Shown here piece by piece: positions 23,901-38,300 of a DNA stretch of 60,000 nucleotides (the stretch's first letter is position 1; each line of letters starts with the position of its first letter). The notes under the pieces were generated by a model. That model was not told the origin of the DNA. It did no database searches and worked only from the letters and a program-made list of their open reading frames with translations. The DNA comes from Apostichopus japonicus. Its lineage: Eukaryota; Echinodermata; Holothuroidea; Aspidochirotida; Stichopodidae. The DNA is taken from the NCBI RefSeq assembly GCF_037975245.1, contig NC_092579.1, forward strand, positions 15,388,178 through 15,448,177, written 5' to 3'. The translations under genes and the position numbers were made by a program.

Positions 23901-26900
23901 GCATCTTTTTGTCACTATTAAGAGGCTTAATTGATTATCTGATTAGGAAGGGAGAGACTGACATTTCATGCCATTTGAAACCCTGAAATATGCAAATTCA
24001 TTTCAGGTGCAGAAGTAGAAATACCACTGCTCAAACAAATGATCCTTGTTGTATTCCCTTAATGTTTAAAATGTAAAAATTTGTGATACAAAAAGCGACT
24101 GGTATCTTGATGATTTGATATTTTAATTGAATGCTCTGGTCAAATTAACAGATAAATGTATTGCTCAATTGATAGAGGTATTAGTCAAACACAGTTATAT
24201 CAAGGATTTAGCTAATTGTGGGTTTTATCATTCATGAGTCCTACTACTTGTACTGCTCACCTGACACAGCGTGTAGAACGGTCTGTGGATATTTACGTCT
24301 TGTTTGACCTGTGAACTCAGTTCTTGGTTATCGATATAGGAATGTACCCACTTGGCCATCAGTTCTAGGCTTGCCGTGATAATACTGACGAAAGAGGAAC
24401 ATAAAACCGTTAAACACATGTATCACTGAAGCTTAAAGCACTTAAAGATATCATAATATTAAACAACTCTAGTTTGTGCTCGCTCATGAATATGCATAGT
24501 GAGAGACTTGTTGATAAGAAAGGTTCACCAGCTCCATTAGACAAACTTACACTCAGCACGAAACATTGACAACTTTATTCTAGGTTAGAGACTACTTTCA
24601 CAACTTATCCAAGCTTAGAAATCTATTATTTTCAGTTTATCATTGACTTTTTAGTATGTATGTATGTATTTTAGATCCTCCTGCAAGCAGGAACTGGCAA
24701 AGAAGCCTCATTGGCTTATCAAAGCAGTCAGTCTCTTACATTCAGTGATAATATAATTGTCACTGTTTTCACACCTATCACTGTGAAGATGGTAATTTAA
24801 TATCACAAAGTGAAGATGGTAATTTAATATCACAAAGTGACCTAGCTTGGACAACACTCACCCTAGAGATATAAAGTTAGCCCTGGATAGAAAGCTAGCC
24901 ATATAACAAAGTGAAGATGGTAATTTAATATCACAAAGTGACCTAGCTTGGACAACACTCACCCTAGAGATATAAAGTTAGCCCTGGATAGAAAGCTAGC
25001 CATATAAGAGGCTGAGGACTGGCGAATCATGGACCCAGTATTCGGGTTAACAAACTGCTTCCACAGGTAATCAAGAAAGGCATCAGCAAAAGACTGGGAA
25101 TAAAATCAAAATATGACAAAACTGTTTAATCATTTAATAAATAACTGCTGATTGTCAATTCATAAATACTGCATCTAGATTGAGACTGTTTCCAAAGGCT
25201 AACTCGTTAAGAAAAAATCACACATTTTTTGGGAAATTATTATCAAATCCAATCTTACGACAAAACTCAGGTATGGAAGTTAGGGGTTGCAATCTTGTGC
25301 AGCGAGTCAAAAGGGTTTAGGTGGTTCACCTTTGAAGGTGTCAAAGAGACAAAAGGTACATTGTCCCATAATCACCGAAGACAGTTTGCTTTTCATGACA
25401 TCATTTTGTGATTTAGAGAGTCTAAAGGGGAAGCCAATGTCCAGTAAACAACAAATAAACTGACAAGCAAAAAGGATAGGTTAGGGGAGCGGGGGGGGGG
25501 GACAGATATGCTAAAAGGTTACTGGATGGCTGCAGCTATGGATGAGAAAGAGTGCAGTAATTGCATGGAGACAGGTAAACAGTAGTAAAATGTTCACCAC
25601 ATGTAATTTCTTTTGCATATGGATCCACTTAATTTTTGATCAAGCATATTACAATCCTTCTAAAAGCGCTGTTTTCGATAAAATTGTTTGAACCAATTTA
25701 AAGGTTAAGTGACAGATTGTTTCATGCTAACCTTCTTCAGGCTGGCCATATAAAACAGACAATACTGGACGTGATGCGAGGAATGCGTCGGGAGGACAAT
25801 ACGTCCAAAGACTTGCAGTAGTTGAAGCAGAAGTGATGTGGCATTTTGATGATTGATATCGCCTGCAGACGAAAGTAAAACGGCAATAAATGAAAGTTTG
25901 GCAAATGTCAACTGCAAATAGATGCGCACCAAGAAGATGGAATTCACGTCGATCCAATCAGGCGAGTCCGACTAATTAGTGCATTAGAGTGATTTACTAA
26001 AGGAATATAGCTGTTAAGATAACATCAGCACAACTACCACGGTTCTTATTATCAAGTTTAGGCATATACAGAAAGATAGTATCATTTGGAAGGGGGAAAA
26101 CGCTGAATAACTTTAATCTTACAATTCACGTCATCCGGGGTAAACGTAACAGTTTTTAGCTCAGCTCGGATTCTGTTACCATTGGATGATTATTCCAGAT
26201 GGAAATCCAAAGATATCTCCTAGATGTAAGACCCACATGTTACTTATAGTCTACAAACCCATGACCTAACAAATGCTAGGTTTTATCTCGGCTATAATGC
26301 CACCACCTTTATCCACTCGACCATAGCACTGATTATACACATGCTTCATCAATTTTGAAATTATTGTATCGCTGAGCTGAAGATTGCAAAGAAATGTCTA
26401 ACAACACACTAGACATGTTTAAAATGTCCAGTGTGCACATGATTAACATTTGTCCAGTGTGCACATGATTAATATGTCTGGTGAGCACAAGATCAATATG
26501 TCTAATGTGCACATGATTAACATTTGTCTAGTGTGCACATGATTAACATGTCTAGTGTGCACATGATTAACATACCTAATGTGCACATCATTAACATGTC
26601 TAGTGTGCACATGATTCACATGTCTAGTGTGCACATGATTAACATGTCTAATGCATGAAACAAAACAAGAAAGAAAGAAAGAAAAATCAAAGAAGAACAG
26701 GCAAACACTGCAATATACATAAATTTGACAATTTATACAACAATTGAATAATGATTTATAAAATTAAGTCAGATTTAGTAAGAGTCAGATTTAATGGGTT
26801 CCACAATCAGGTGCAAAAATGAGACTAAACTATAATAAAACATTTGCAGTTTTTTATTTACACCCAAACCTACACAGCTATGGAAGTATTTAGTGGTTCA

Positions 26901-28997
26901 GCAAGATCCCTATCAGCTTAAGCAGGCATCATAGGACCACATAACATGACTGCATGGAGTATGCTAGGCAAATTTTGAATCTTTAATGATATTTCTCATA
27001 AAAAGGAATTTTCCTTGGATTTTTGCTGTATAGTTACGCCCTCTGTAAATGCCTGCAACATATCAGTAATACATACATTATGGCAATGTGTTCAAAGTCT
27101 CTTAGGCAGCATTTGCCAACAGAAGAGCACAGGAGACTAGAATCAGGTCGGTTGGACCCTGGGAAAAACTATGTAGTCAGGTCGGTTAGACCCTAGGAAA
27201 AACTATGTAGTCAGGTCGGTCGGACCCTGGGAAAAACTATGTCAAAGGCCCACCGCCCACCTTTTTCTTGCACTCTTAAATTTAGTATATTGTGAAAATT
27301 AGAATATACTATTCTATATTCCATATTTAACCTACGCCCTCCATATATCGCCAGACCTCCTGGGACTCCAGGCCCTCTGAGTCTCTCTTGCCGGGCCTGT
27401 AGAATAGAGGAAGGGCTGATAGGGGGATGAATTCACCGTGAGCACAGTATACAGTACGGTGATAGGGGGCTTCATGGGTTAAAACTAAATTGGCCTATTA
27501 AAAGAGATTAACAAAGTTCAAACCAGACTGAATCAATATATTTTTGTGCAATCTATTTCAGAATACATACCATCATCATAAAATGTCTCCTTGCAAAACG
27601 TTAAGATGGCAAACATCAATCTGTCCAGAGCTACTGCAATCTCTGAGAGCCTTGGACCTTCTGGTATCGTTGTCTCTGTTTCATTTTTCGATGCGTCCAT
27701 CTCACCCTGAGCACTGACATCATCCTATTCATAAAAAACAAAAGGTTAGCAAAATTAGTCAAAACTAGTTGAAATTGCCCGATGCATGGCAACCCATGAG
27801 TTCAGTAATACTTGAACTAATTTATATGTGAAAAGTCTTTAAAATAAAAATATTAAAAAGAAGATGTTTGCATTGAAACTTGCTTTATCTGGATAGGATT
27901 ACTCAAATGATTGAAAACCGACCTGCAATGCCTCACTTTGAGACTGAAGGTTATCCATTGTATGTGTAAATGTCCAATGGCATGCTTAAATTTACAACCC
28001 ATTACAAAACACAGTATAATGTTTTCATAGCAGGGTGGTCCCTCTAAATATGATTCAAGTGTTAAATGGATATTCCTGTGGCTGAATATGATTGCTTAAT
28101 AAATCATGCTGGAATTTTTCTGCATCTGCATTAAGTCAAAAAGCACATTCTTGGTAGCATTTTGCATGGCAAAGATATTAATTATTCAAATTTTGGTGGC
28201 CTATTTTGTAAAATGCATCTGGCAACGGCAGAGTGCATGATATCATCACTGAAATTTAGCTGAAAATAATTCTTTTCTTTTCTTGATAGTATTCGACTTG
28301 TTCGTTCATTCACACAGGGAAATAATATTTCAAATGAGTTGGATTTTGATGAAATTCTAAACTATACAGAGAAATAGATGATTAGAACAGGAAACTAAAG
28401 CCTTTGAAAAACATATGCAGTATTATGAGATCACAAATCACTTACTACTGTGATGCACTCTAGGAAAGATTGCGGGCTTATCTGTCAGCCAACCCCCCCC
28501 CCCGAAAAAAAGGGTTCATTCAATACCAACTGGGGAGGGAGGGGCGGGCGAGTGGCTTTACTTATACTGTGGAATATGTTTCATTATTTAAAAGTGTCAA
28601 TTTGCCTGTCACCAGAATATCCATTAAAGAGACTTGATTCACAATTATTACCATATCAAACTGAGTTTGCTCCATCTCCTCGTCCACATCTTCCTCTTCA
28701 TCACTCGATACCCAGATGTCACTCTGAGGACAATGTACCTTTAAAACAGATATATGTGAAGAGAAAAAAAAAACAGGGTATATAAGAAAGCATTCTATGC
28801 AGGCAAAATAGATCAGAATAATACATCATCAATAACTGGGTGAGGGTCTGGGGTGAGGGTCTGGGGTGAAGTGTAAAACCAATTTTTCATGCAACAAAAT
28901 AATCTGTTGTTATTAACACTTTACTTTAAAGGTTAGACAACCATTTCTTAAAAGGATATACCGTGGATTGGACCAAGACAAAAGAAATAAATAGTGG

Positions 28998-29089
<92 letters not shown>

Positions 29090-29092
29090 ATG

Positions 29093-29124
<32 letters not shown>

Positions 29125-29309
29125 GGTGGTTGTGATGAAGATGATGATGATGGTGGTGGTGATGATGATGGTGGTGGTGATGATGATGATGATGGTGGTG
29201 ATGATGATGATGGTAATTGTGGTGATGATGATGATGATGACGATGAAGATGATGATACTAATGATGATCGTGGTGATGGTGATGATGGTGGTGGTGGTGG
29301 TGGTGGTGG

Positions 29310-29393
<84 letters not shown>

Positions 29394-32300
29394 CGACGAC
29401 GACGACGATGAAATAAAATGACAATGCAGTGCACAGAATCAAGCAATGATCATAAAACCAGCATTATCATTCTCCCAGATCAAAACCTCCTTGTCAAGGG
29501 CAAGCAGAAGGTTTTCCTGTCTAAATATGAGACTTGCGCTATTTTTACACCGACGGATGCAACAGAATATCACAGCCATCAGGAATACCAGCTATAAATA
29601 TATCCCGTGAAACTCACATCAATTTCCGTAATTCTATTCACGACAATTTCCAGGATGTCCTTTCTCAGGTTCGGTAGATATCTTGTCACATGGAAAAGAT
29701 TCTTGATGTATGCTTCCTATTTCAAGAAAAAATGAGAGAAAACAAAAAACAACTAAAATTACTTCCTGTGGTGTATAGACTTGCAAATATTCGTTTTCAA
29801 TAATCAATACCTTGCACCAACACACAAGGCTAAATCAGGTGCTCTACCAAAGAGTGTGTTTGCACGACAAAATGGGCATACCAAGTTACACTGAAATCAA
29901 GGTGGACTGGAACTTTTTGAAATTTATGATCTTCACGCTATGATCAACCCACTAGCAATGAGTTTACGACAACAGTTCTGCATGTACCTAAACAACACCG
30001 AAATGTGTACACAAAATGGTAGAATATAAAAGTATGCTAAGCTGTTTTATAATGCACTATTAAACAAGGATAATTAATAAAATTAGGAGATATCATTATC
30101 TTGCTTTCACATGATTGTATGTACTTTAAGTTTACAAATAATATTTTTCCTTGTCTAAAAAAAAATTGTTTTCCTTCCTTTATAATTGGTTAGGCTTCTT
30201 GTTAAACTTGTTAACACAAATGGCACAATGTACTTGCTAGCATTACATACTCAACATTAAACCATCAGTCTGCAAATAATTTTTACACCTTATAATTGGA
30301 TGCTAAGAATGCATGAAAACACAGCTTGAACTTTGATGTTACAATCATAACTTGATCAGTCTCCATCTCCAAGCTTTGGGAAAGAAAAAAAATCTGTCTA
30401 ATTCATTTTCTGACTTCTGGGAGAAGAAAGAGTATCATGTGACCAATCATAAATTTTTGTGACCCTGCTGTTTGGTTGCCTGCTCCCTGGTTTACAGACC
30501 CTTGTGTTATCAACATTACGATCACACAAGGCACACCAACCCAATGCATTAGGGACAAAAGCAATCTGTACATGCAACACTGAAGTGTACACTAATTGTA
30601 GAATATAGGGTACACTAAGCTGTTTTACTGACAGTGAGACGAGGATCAATAAATGGACATAATTACTGTACCTTGTCTAGTCATGTATGTGTGTTGATAT
30701 GTTTTCATGTTTATGTTCATCTTGTAATGTATGAACCTTCCTTGCCTCATATATGTCATCCTTGCATAATATAGTTTTTAAGTAAGTTATTATTCAACTT
30801 GGTAGACAAAAGGCCAAATTTACATAAAAGCATGAGTACAACTTGTAATTTAACCCAACCTTGGGCAAAGACTATCTGCTCTCAAACAGTAAGCAAATTT
30901 TGTACCTCCATCCCCTCCCCCCCCCCCTTTCTTCTTTACCAATTTATATCCTAATTGATGGTTTATGATTGCAATTACGTGACAAATTTGGAATGTTTGT
31001 CTGTTTCTCTTGTGATATTCACGGAAATAACCTCGAGAATCCCTCAGGAATTAGGGAGAGAGTGGCGCACTCTGTAAATATTGGATAAAGTGACCTTTCC
31101 AATCACTTCTACCCGAATGATCTAGTACATAAATGGGACCTCTCACACCTGGACAAATACGTTGTGAGATAACCGGATGCACACATCACAACGTAGACCA
31201 GATAACAGATGGAATAAAATAATACAAAAGGAATAGAATAAAATATGACCGAATATGAAAATGAAAAAAAACAAAAAACAAACACACCGAAAAAAAAGAC
31301 CAGATAACAGAAACTTTGCAATAAAATAATACAAAAGGAATAGAATAAAAATATGGCCGAGGATGGAAATGAAAAAAACAAAACAAACACACCAAAGAAA
31401 GAGCTCTACAAACCACAAATGAAGGGAAGATATAATGTTATATTTCTACCTGGATTTCATGCTGGGCAGATATCTGGGGTAGATGATTCCTCAGCGCTTT
31501 AAACAAATGCTCAGGTGTTCTGAAAAGAAGAGGCAGATTATCATCTTGTTAAAATACATTGACCTACATCTTTGATAGTCTTTTTTTGGGGTATATTTTT
31601 TATCACAGATTAAAACTCATGTACTGGGAAAAGTTTGAAACGAACAATTGAAGAAGGGAAAGACTGAATTGTGTTAGGTGGGGGGAAATTGATTTACGGA
31701 GATTCTAGTGAATACAGCGTGATCTCTAGAGCTGTGTCTGTATTTAATTAAAGTAGGGTAGATTTCTAGGAACAAAAAGAAAACGATAAAAAGAGTGTCT
31801 ATTTCTACGGCCGACAGAAACGACAAGAGTAGCTACCTTAAAGGCTCTTAAGAAGCTAAAATTGGTTGAGTAATTTAGCCCAAAACAACGATTTAAGAAG
31901 TCTTACTTTTGCCGTGATATTAATCTGTCCACAGTCAAAATTCAAATAACTCAAATATTGAGCAATTGATAAGCACTCAGCTTTTAACTTCCTTCCTAAA
32001 TTAAAAAAAATAATTGCTTTCCCTCTACTTCTTTCTGTTCCAATTCTTTAATGGCTTTCTATGAATCCTTCCGGCCTAATGATCACCAGTCCTAAAGTCA
32101 CTAGACTTCAATTTGTTAAAACATAAGCTTCCTAATTTTTCCTTTCCCCTCTCTCTCTCTCCTCAAATTGATTAAACTGAACGTGTCATTTTGTAGATTA
32201 CATTTGGTTCATTAGAACCAGTTCTTGTTTTAATTATGATTCCAGAGCACGTTTACAAAATGTAAAATCTTTGCATTGAAATCTTTAAATATTAACATTA

Positions 32301-35300
32301 AATCCATTAATTATTCCAACATGTCAGGGACCATAGATTAAATCTACTTGAATTAAAAAAATATATAAAAAAATATAAAAAATTAGTAAGTTTAATATAC
32401 ACTAGTGCAGCTTTGATGAACATTTGTATATTTCATGACACCATACTGCAAAAGTACTTAATGACATTTTCACGTATCACTGCATGTGCTTCATGTAAGG
32501 CTTTAAATCCGTGCCATATATCAGATGTAATGCGCAGCATTTACACAATACAGAACACTGTGCCATATTGAATCAAAATAATCCACAATTTGAACATCAT
32601 AAAGGCTCCCAGGTACACATGAATGTCTACATGTACCTTGAACAAGGCAGTCTTACAGTACCACCTCCACAATATTTAATTGTTATTCTAAATTCTGCTA
32701 TACAATGGTTTTTAATAATTTGCTGTATATTATTTCGTCAGTTTGCCCATTGTCTCTCTTTAAGCCTATCCTATTTTAATCCGTGTAAAAGTAAGTTGGC
32801 CTGACGTTTTGATCCTAGCAGGATCTTCTTCAAAGGCTAAATGACAAGTACAGTAACAGATGGGACAAAAACATGCACAGAATACAGACAGGTTAATGAG
32901 CATGGTGAACACAAAGAGATAGATGTAAGGGGATTAGTAGACAAGGGATGGAGAGAAGAAAGAAAGAAACCAACAGGGGAAGAGGAGAGGTAGGAGATAA
33001 CAGTGGAGGGACAAAGAGAGGATTAATTTTAATCCACTATGAGCCTCTGCTGTTAATCCACTGGTTTTTTTGGTTATATAATCTGTTGAGTTAATCCTTA
33101 AAGTTAATCACCACCGGACCAACCGTGATCCCACCGACCGATGCCCTCTCATCGATACAAACCTGTTTTTATTTTGTTATTTTGTTATTTTTTATTTATT
33201 TATTTTTTTTTGGTTGTTGTTGCTCTCTTTAGTCAGCTGCTGAATAATTTCCAGTCTGGATGGCAACCTCAGGTACTGTGACTTTTATACCTGTAGAAGA
33301 TTTGTCTTTTATAATTCATATAAATTGTGAATAAAAATATTAATAATCATAATCAATAAATGTTGAAATTTTGTGTCATAGTTTTGAAGGCACTCAACTT
33401 TGTCTCTCATAAAATTACTATCGTTCCTGTGTACAAACACTGCTATACAGGTTTGCACTTGTATAGCAATTTGACAGTTGGGGTTGTGATACCAAATAAA
33501 ACATTCCCTTGATTATATTAAATCATAAATAAAAACATTAACTCACATTGGTATGGCATTCATTAAGGCCTGTATAGTACTATGTATAGCAGCATAGCGA
33601 AGCTCCAACCAGGAGTTGGCCTTCATCAAGATTTCTGTTAGCAAAAAATAGAGTATAATTTACTAAATTGTTTCCAAGTTTCAAGTTTATTTAGAATCTT
33701 GATCAACCTCACAGGATTGTTTTTCATTTGGAACTAAAACATAAAATTTTAACAAAGAACATAAACACAAAAAAGGCAAATAAAGAACATAAAATACAGC
33801 AAATACAGCATATATATGCGGTATAAAAAGTTCAGACAGCCAATAAAACATTGAAACCAACAATAAAAAAAAAAGGAGTGAAATGTGACACTTTGTAAAA
33901 GTGAAGATTGCTCCGTAGAGACAAAATACTTAAAGCAATTGAGGCACATTTTGAAGTGTTTGTGATTTGAAAATGAAAAGTCTACAAACAAGGAGCTCCA
34001 GGCATTTGCCTGCTTATAGACTTCAAAGTGAACATCAAACCAACTCCTCCCTCCACCACCCCTATCCTCCACCACCCCCCTATCCTTCCCCTCCCCCATC
34101 TCAGACAGTCACAGGAAAACATTACAAACCATAATCACCATGAGATCTTGCTAAACAAGTCAGTGAAGATTTTTCATTCGAAAAGTTGTTTAAATTTAAA
34201 AAAATTAATGCAACACAGACAATTTTGTTTGCAACAAATTTTTCTGTTTTTAGTCTGTTTCGTTCATAGCAAAGTTACCACCGTACGATATGCGCAATTA
34301 AATATTCCTCATGCAATTACAGAGAACTGTACTGTGTCGTATGGTCATATACAGCACTACTATCACACTACATGAAGTTCAATGCCAAAATTACAGCTTT
34401 TCAAGCACTTGACAATGGTAGCATCAGTTTACATCATTAGTCGTAATCCGGGCAAAATGAAACATCACTTCATCAAATTCTACTGTTACTAAAAAACCCA
34501 AATGGGTAAACAAACAGATGCATAATCTTCCAGAAAAATTGAAGACATCATTATGACGACAATTTGCCATAGTAACAGTATGGCCATTAATATTGAATAT
34601 TCGATTTTTCTCTACAGCACTTCGAACATGAAACCCGCAAGGTGGTACTTGAGTGAATAAATTACAAACAAATGGTTTTTTGAAATCAATAATTTTATGA
34701 TTTCATATGGAAAGGTTATTTTTGTGTGTTTGTACTTTTTCAAAGTTCAAATGAAAAAAAAAAACGATCCCAGCTTGAATTTTGAAACATGATGAACTTA
34801 ATATCAGATAGAATCGCAAGGCCAAATCTCTGTATTGCTTATCCCTGGTATTTGAAATTTGACTATTCCAATATTTGACTTTGTTGAAACTTCCTTTATA
34901 AACTAGACTTGTTAAAGTGTGATATTATGAATGAGAGACAAATATCAATATCTGCTTTTGATATTGTTTGGCAAATTAATCTTAAAAAATTGCAAAATTT
35001 GAACTAACACATCAGAAAGATATAAACACAATATTTTTCTTGAAGTTGAAGTATTTCTTTTTTGATAAATCATCCTGGTGTACACAAGTAGTTTGGCATA
35101 GAGCAACATGGGAGGTAAGCCCATTTTTGATTCCTTGCCGAAGGCCGAAAGGAATCTATGTGATGGTGATGGCGTGTATGTGTGTAAGTATGTGTGTGTG
35201 TATGTGACGCTTTGCTTGTAAACACGGTATCTCAAGAAGTTAAAGTTGGGTGAACTTCAAACTTGGTATGTGGGTAGCCCTTGGTAAGTAGATGATCCCT

Positions 35301-38300
35301 ATTGTTTTTCATGGAGGTCAAAGGTCATTTGAGGTCAACAGAGGTCAAAGTCTGAAAACCTTGTAAGCACAATATCTCAGGGATTAAAAGTTTTTGGAAT
35401 TTCAAACGTAGTATGTGGGTAGCCCTTAGTGAGTAAATGGTCTCTATCTTTTTTCATGGAGGTCAAGGGTCATTTGAGAGGTCACCAGAGGTCATAGGCG
35501 GAAAAAATTGTAAACACGGTATCTCAAGAAGTACAAGATGCTTCAACTTGAAAATTAGACTGTGGATTGACCTAGGATAGCAGATGATCCCAACTCTTTT
35601 TCATGGAGGTCAAAGGTCATTTAGGGTCACCAGAAGTCAAAGGCGGAAAGCCATGTAAACATGATATCTCAGCCAGTAAAAGATGCATGAACTTTAAACT
35701 TGGTGTGTAGATAGCCCTTGGTGAGCAAAAAATATCTATTGTTTTTTCATGGAGGTCAAAGGTCATTTGGGGTCACCAGAGGTCAAAAGTTAAAAAACTT
35801 GTAAACACGATATCTCAAGAAGTAAAAGATGCTTGAACTTTAAACTTTGTGTGTTGATAGCCCTTGGTGAGCAGGTAATCCCTATGGTTTTTCATGGGAG
35901 CCAAAGGTCATTTGAGGTCACCAGAGGTCAAAAGCTGAAAACCATGTAAACATGATATCTCAAATAGTAAAGTTGACTTGAGCTTTAAACATAGTATGTT
36001 GGTAACTCTTAGTGATTAGATTATCCCTGTTATTTTTCATGGAGGTCAAAGGTCATTTGGGGTCACCAGAGGTCAAAGGTCATTTGGGGTCACCAGAGGT
36101 CAAAGGCTGAAAACAAACTCCCATTGACAGGGTCCGACATGTTTTTTTTTATAAATATGCTCATTTTAGGAGATACAAGGCAAAGAAAAAAATGTTTGTC
36201 AATATTTTAATATATGATAGAGCTCTGTGTGCTCTATAGACGAAACTAACTCCCACTTCGATCGGACACCTGGTTCTTAAGTTATGAGGTGCCATTAGAT
36301 GGATTTGATACCTCTTTAGCAATAACATTGTGTATGTACATATTGGAGTGCATAACAATTTAAGGATGGAGTGCACTTCATCAAGGGGAACATTTTTCAT
36401 AAAATCGCCATCCAAGGTCATTCAAGGTTGCTTATGGGCAAAAAAATGTCCACTTACGTTAATTTTTGCAACAACTTCCAGTGACGAAGTCTGACATGGC
36501 TGATATTGGGACATATTGTGAATGAAGTAGGTGCACGTTTTACTAAATAACCGTTATGTAATCCAAGGTCACCAAAGGTCAATTATGGCTCTTGGGGGCA
36601 ATAACTTGTGAAACTCCAACTGATGGGGTCCGACATGGTTTTTCATGTTTTCCATAAAGGTCAAAGGTCACCACAGGTCAAAGTCTGAAAACCGTGTAAA
36701 CACGATATCTCAAGAAGTAAAAGTTGCTTAAACTTTGTATATTGGTAGCCTTTGGTGTACTGATGATCCCTAGTGTTTTTCATGGAGGCTAATGGTTATT
36801 TGAGGTCACCAGAGGTCAAAGGCTGTAAACCTTGTGAATACAATATCTCAAGAAGAAAAGTTTCATGAACTTTAACTTGGTATGTTGGTAGCCTTTGATG
36901 AGAAGATAATCCCTATTGTTTTTCATGGAGGTCAAAGGTCATTCAAGGTCAATTGTTGGTTATAGTCAGAATAAATAGAATTATACAGAAGTGAAGTTTG
37001 TTTGACCTTCGACCCTCTTTGCATAGATATGCATTTACTCAATTTTGCAAGACTTGCCATTTCTGCTCAGCATTTCAGATCGTTAGAAAATCTTCTACCT
37101 AAAGTTTATTATCATATGGGCAAGGAATCACTAAGTCTTTTGACTTTCTGGTTGGTTACTAAATTGAAATACTTTTGTGAAAATATTGAAGTGGGGAAGT
37201 GATATGATAACTGGAGTGAAGAAATCATTGAAAAATTTCATGAAAAACAAGTTGGTGGGAATGATCTATTTGAGTAAAGATTTAGTCGGGTGCTAATTTT
37301 TTATTATTAACAACTAAATTTGACCTCCCGATTGGAAGACACAGACAACATGGTGATTCCATTCTCCCCTTGGGGTATAATAATTTACAATTACTGATAT
37401 TCATAATTCAGTTATCCTCTGAAAGTAATTAAAATACTGCATCCTCATTGGTTGTTCTAATTTTTAAATATAACCTTGGCTTTGCATGAATTAATAACAT
37501 GATTAATCACTCTTTAGTCTACCGAGCCTGATGAAAGCAACATATCACTGAATGTAAGTTAATATTACCCTTACATAAGATGGTATCAACCATCTTCCTA
37601 ATGTTATCCTCATTTCAGGAGGTGAAATTTGAAAATGTGGTCGTTCCATTACATACCACTGAATGTAAGTTAATATTACCCTAACATAAGATGGTATCAA
37701 CCTTCTTCCTAATGTTATCCTCATTTCAGGAGGTGAAATTTGAAAATGTGGTCGTTCCATTCTTAGTTGGGGTAACTAGAGCACCAATGGTGCAGAAGCT
37801 CATACCTTTTCAAGCTTAAAAATGTATGGCCCACAAAACAAATTTTGGGCCCATGAGGGATACCCCCCCCCCTCCGTTAGCAGAACCCTGGCCACACCAC
37901 TGGCTATAATTCCTATTTTCCCCTTTAAATCCTATTTTACCCACTCTCTCAGACAATACCACTGACCTACCCTATTAAACTTTCTCCCCTCTACCTGAGC
38001 AGAAATAACTTCACAAGCACTCCCTATACAACTTCACAAGCTGCCTACATACCTCAGGCTCAAAGACTTCTAAGAATCGGCAAGTGCTGATTGGCTATAG
38101 GGCTCTCATGCTTACAGTTCAACAGTTCATAACAACTCCCAGTCCTGCTTTAATTCCACTAACAGCCTCTGCAGAGCTTAACCACAAATGTAAACAAACA
38201 CTGCAGAGGGTGGGAGACAAATTAAAGGAGCTTTGGCAAAAAGTGAAGGCTCAGATTTTTTTTAAACAATAGGGATTAATTGTAATTAATTAACTTTTGA

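Noticed and set aside
26443-26634. His-rich repeated peptide frame
   Set aside because: Direct product of the 24-bp minisatellite.
28948-29446. Long open frames of poly-Asp, poly-Met, poly-Ile and poly-His
   Set aside because: They are all readings of the (GAT)n microsatellite in different phases and strands, inside an RRN3 intron.
31109-31418. Phe-rich minus-strand frames resembling membrane segments
   Set aside because: They arise from a duplicated A-rich intron segment and differ in phase between copies.
36161-36421. 86-codon minus-strand frame, also present at 42995-43255
   Set aside because: It is shared only because the two elements are near-identical copies, and has no recognised domain.
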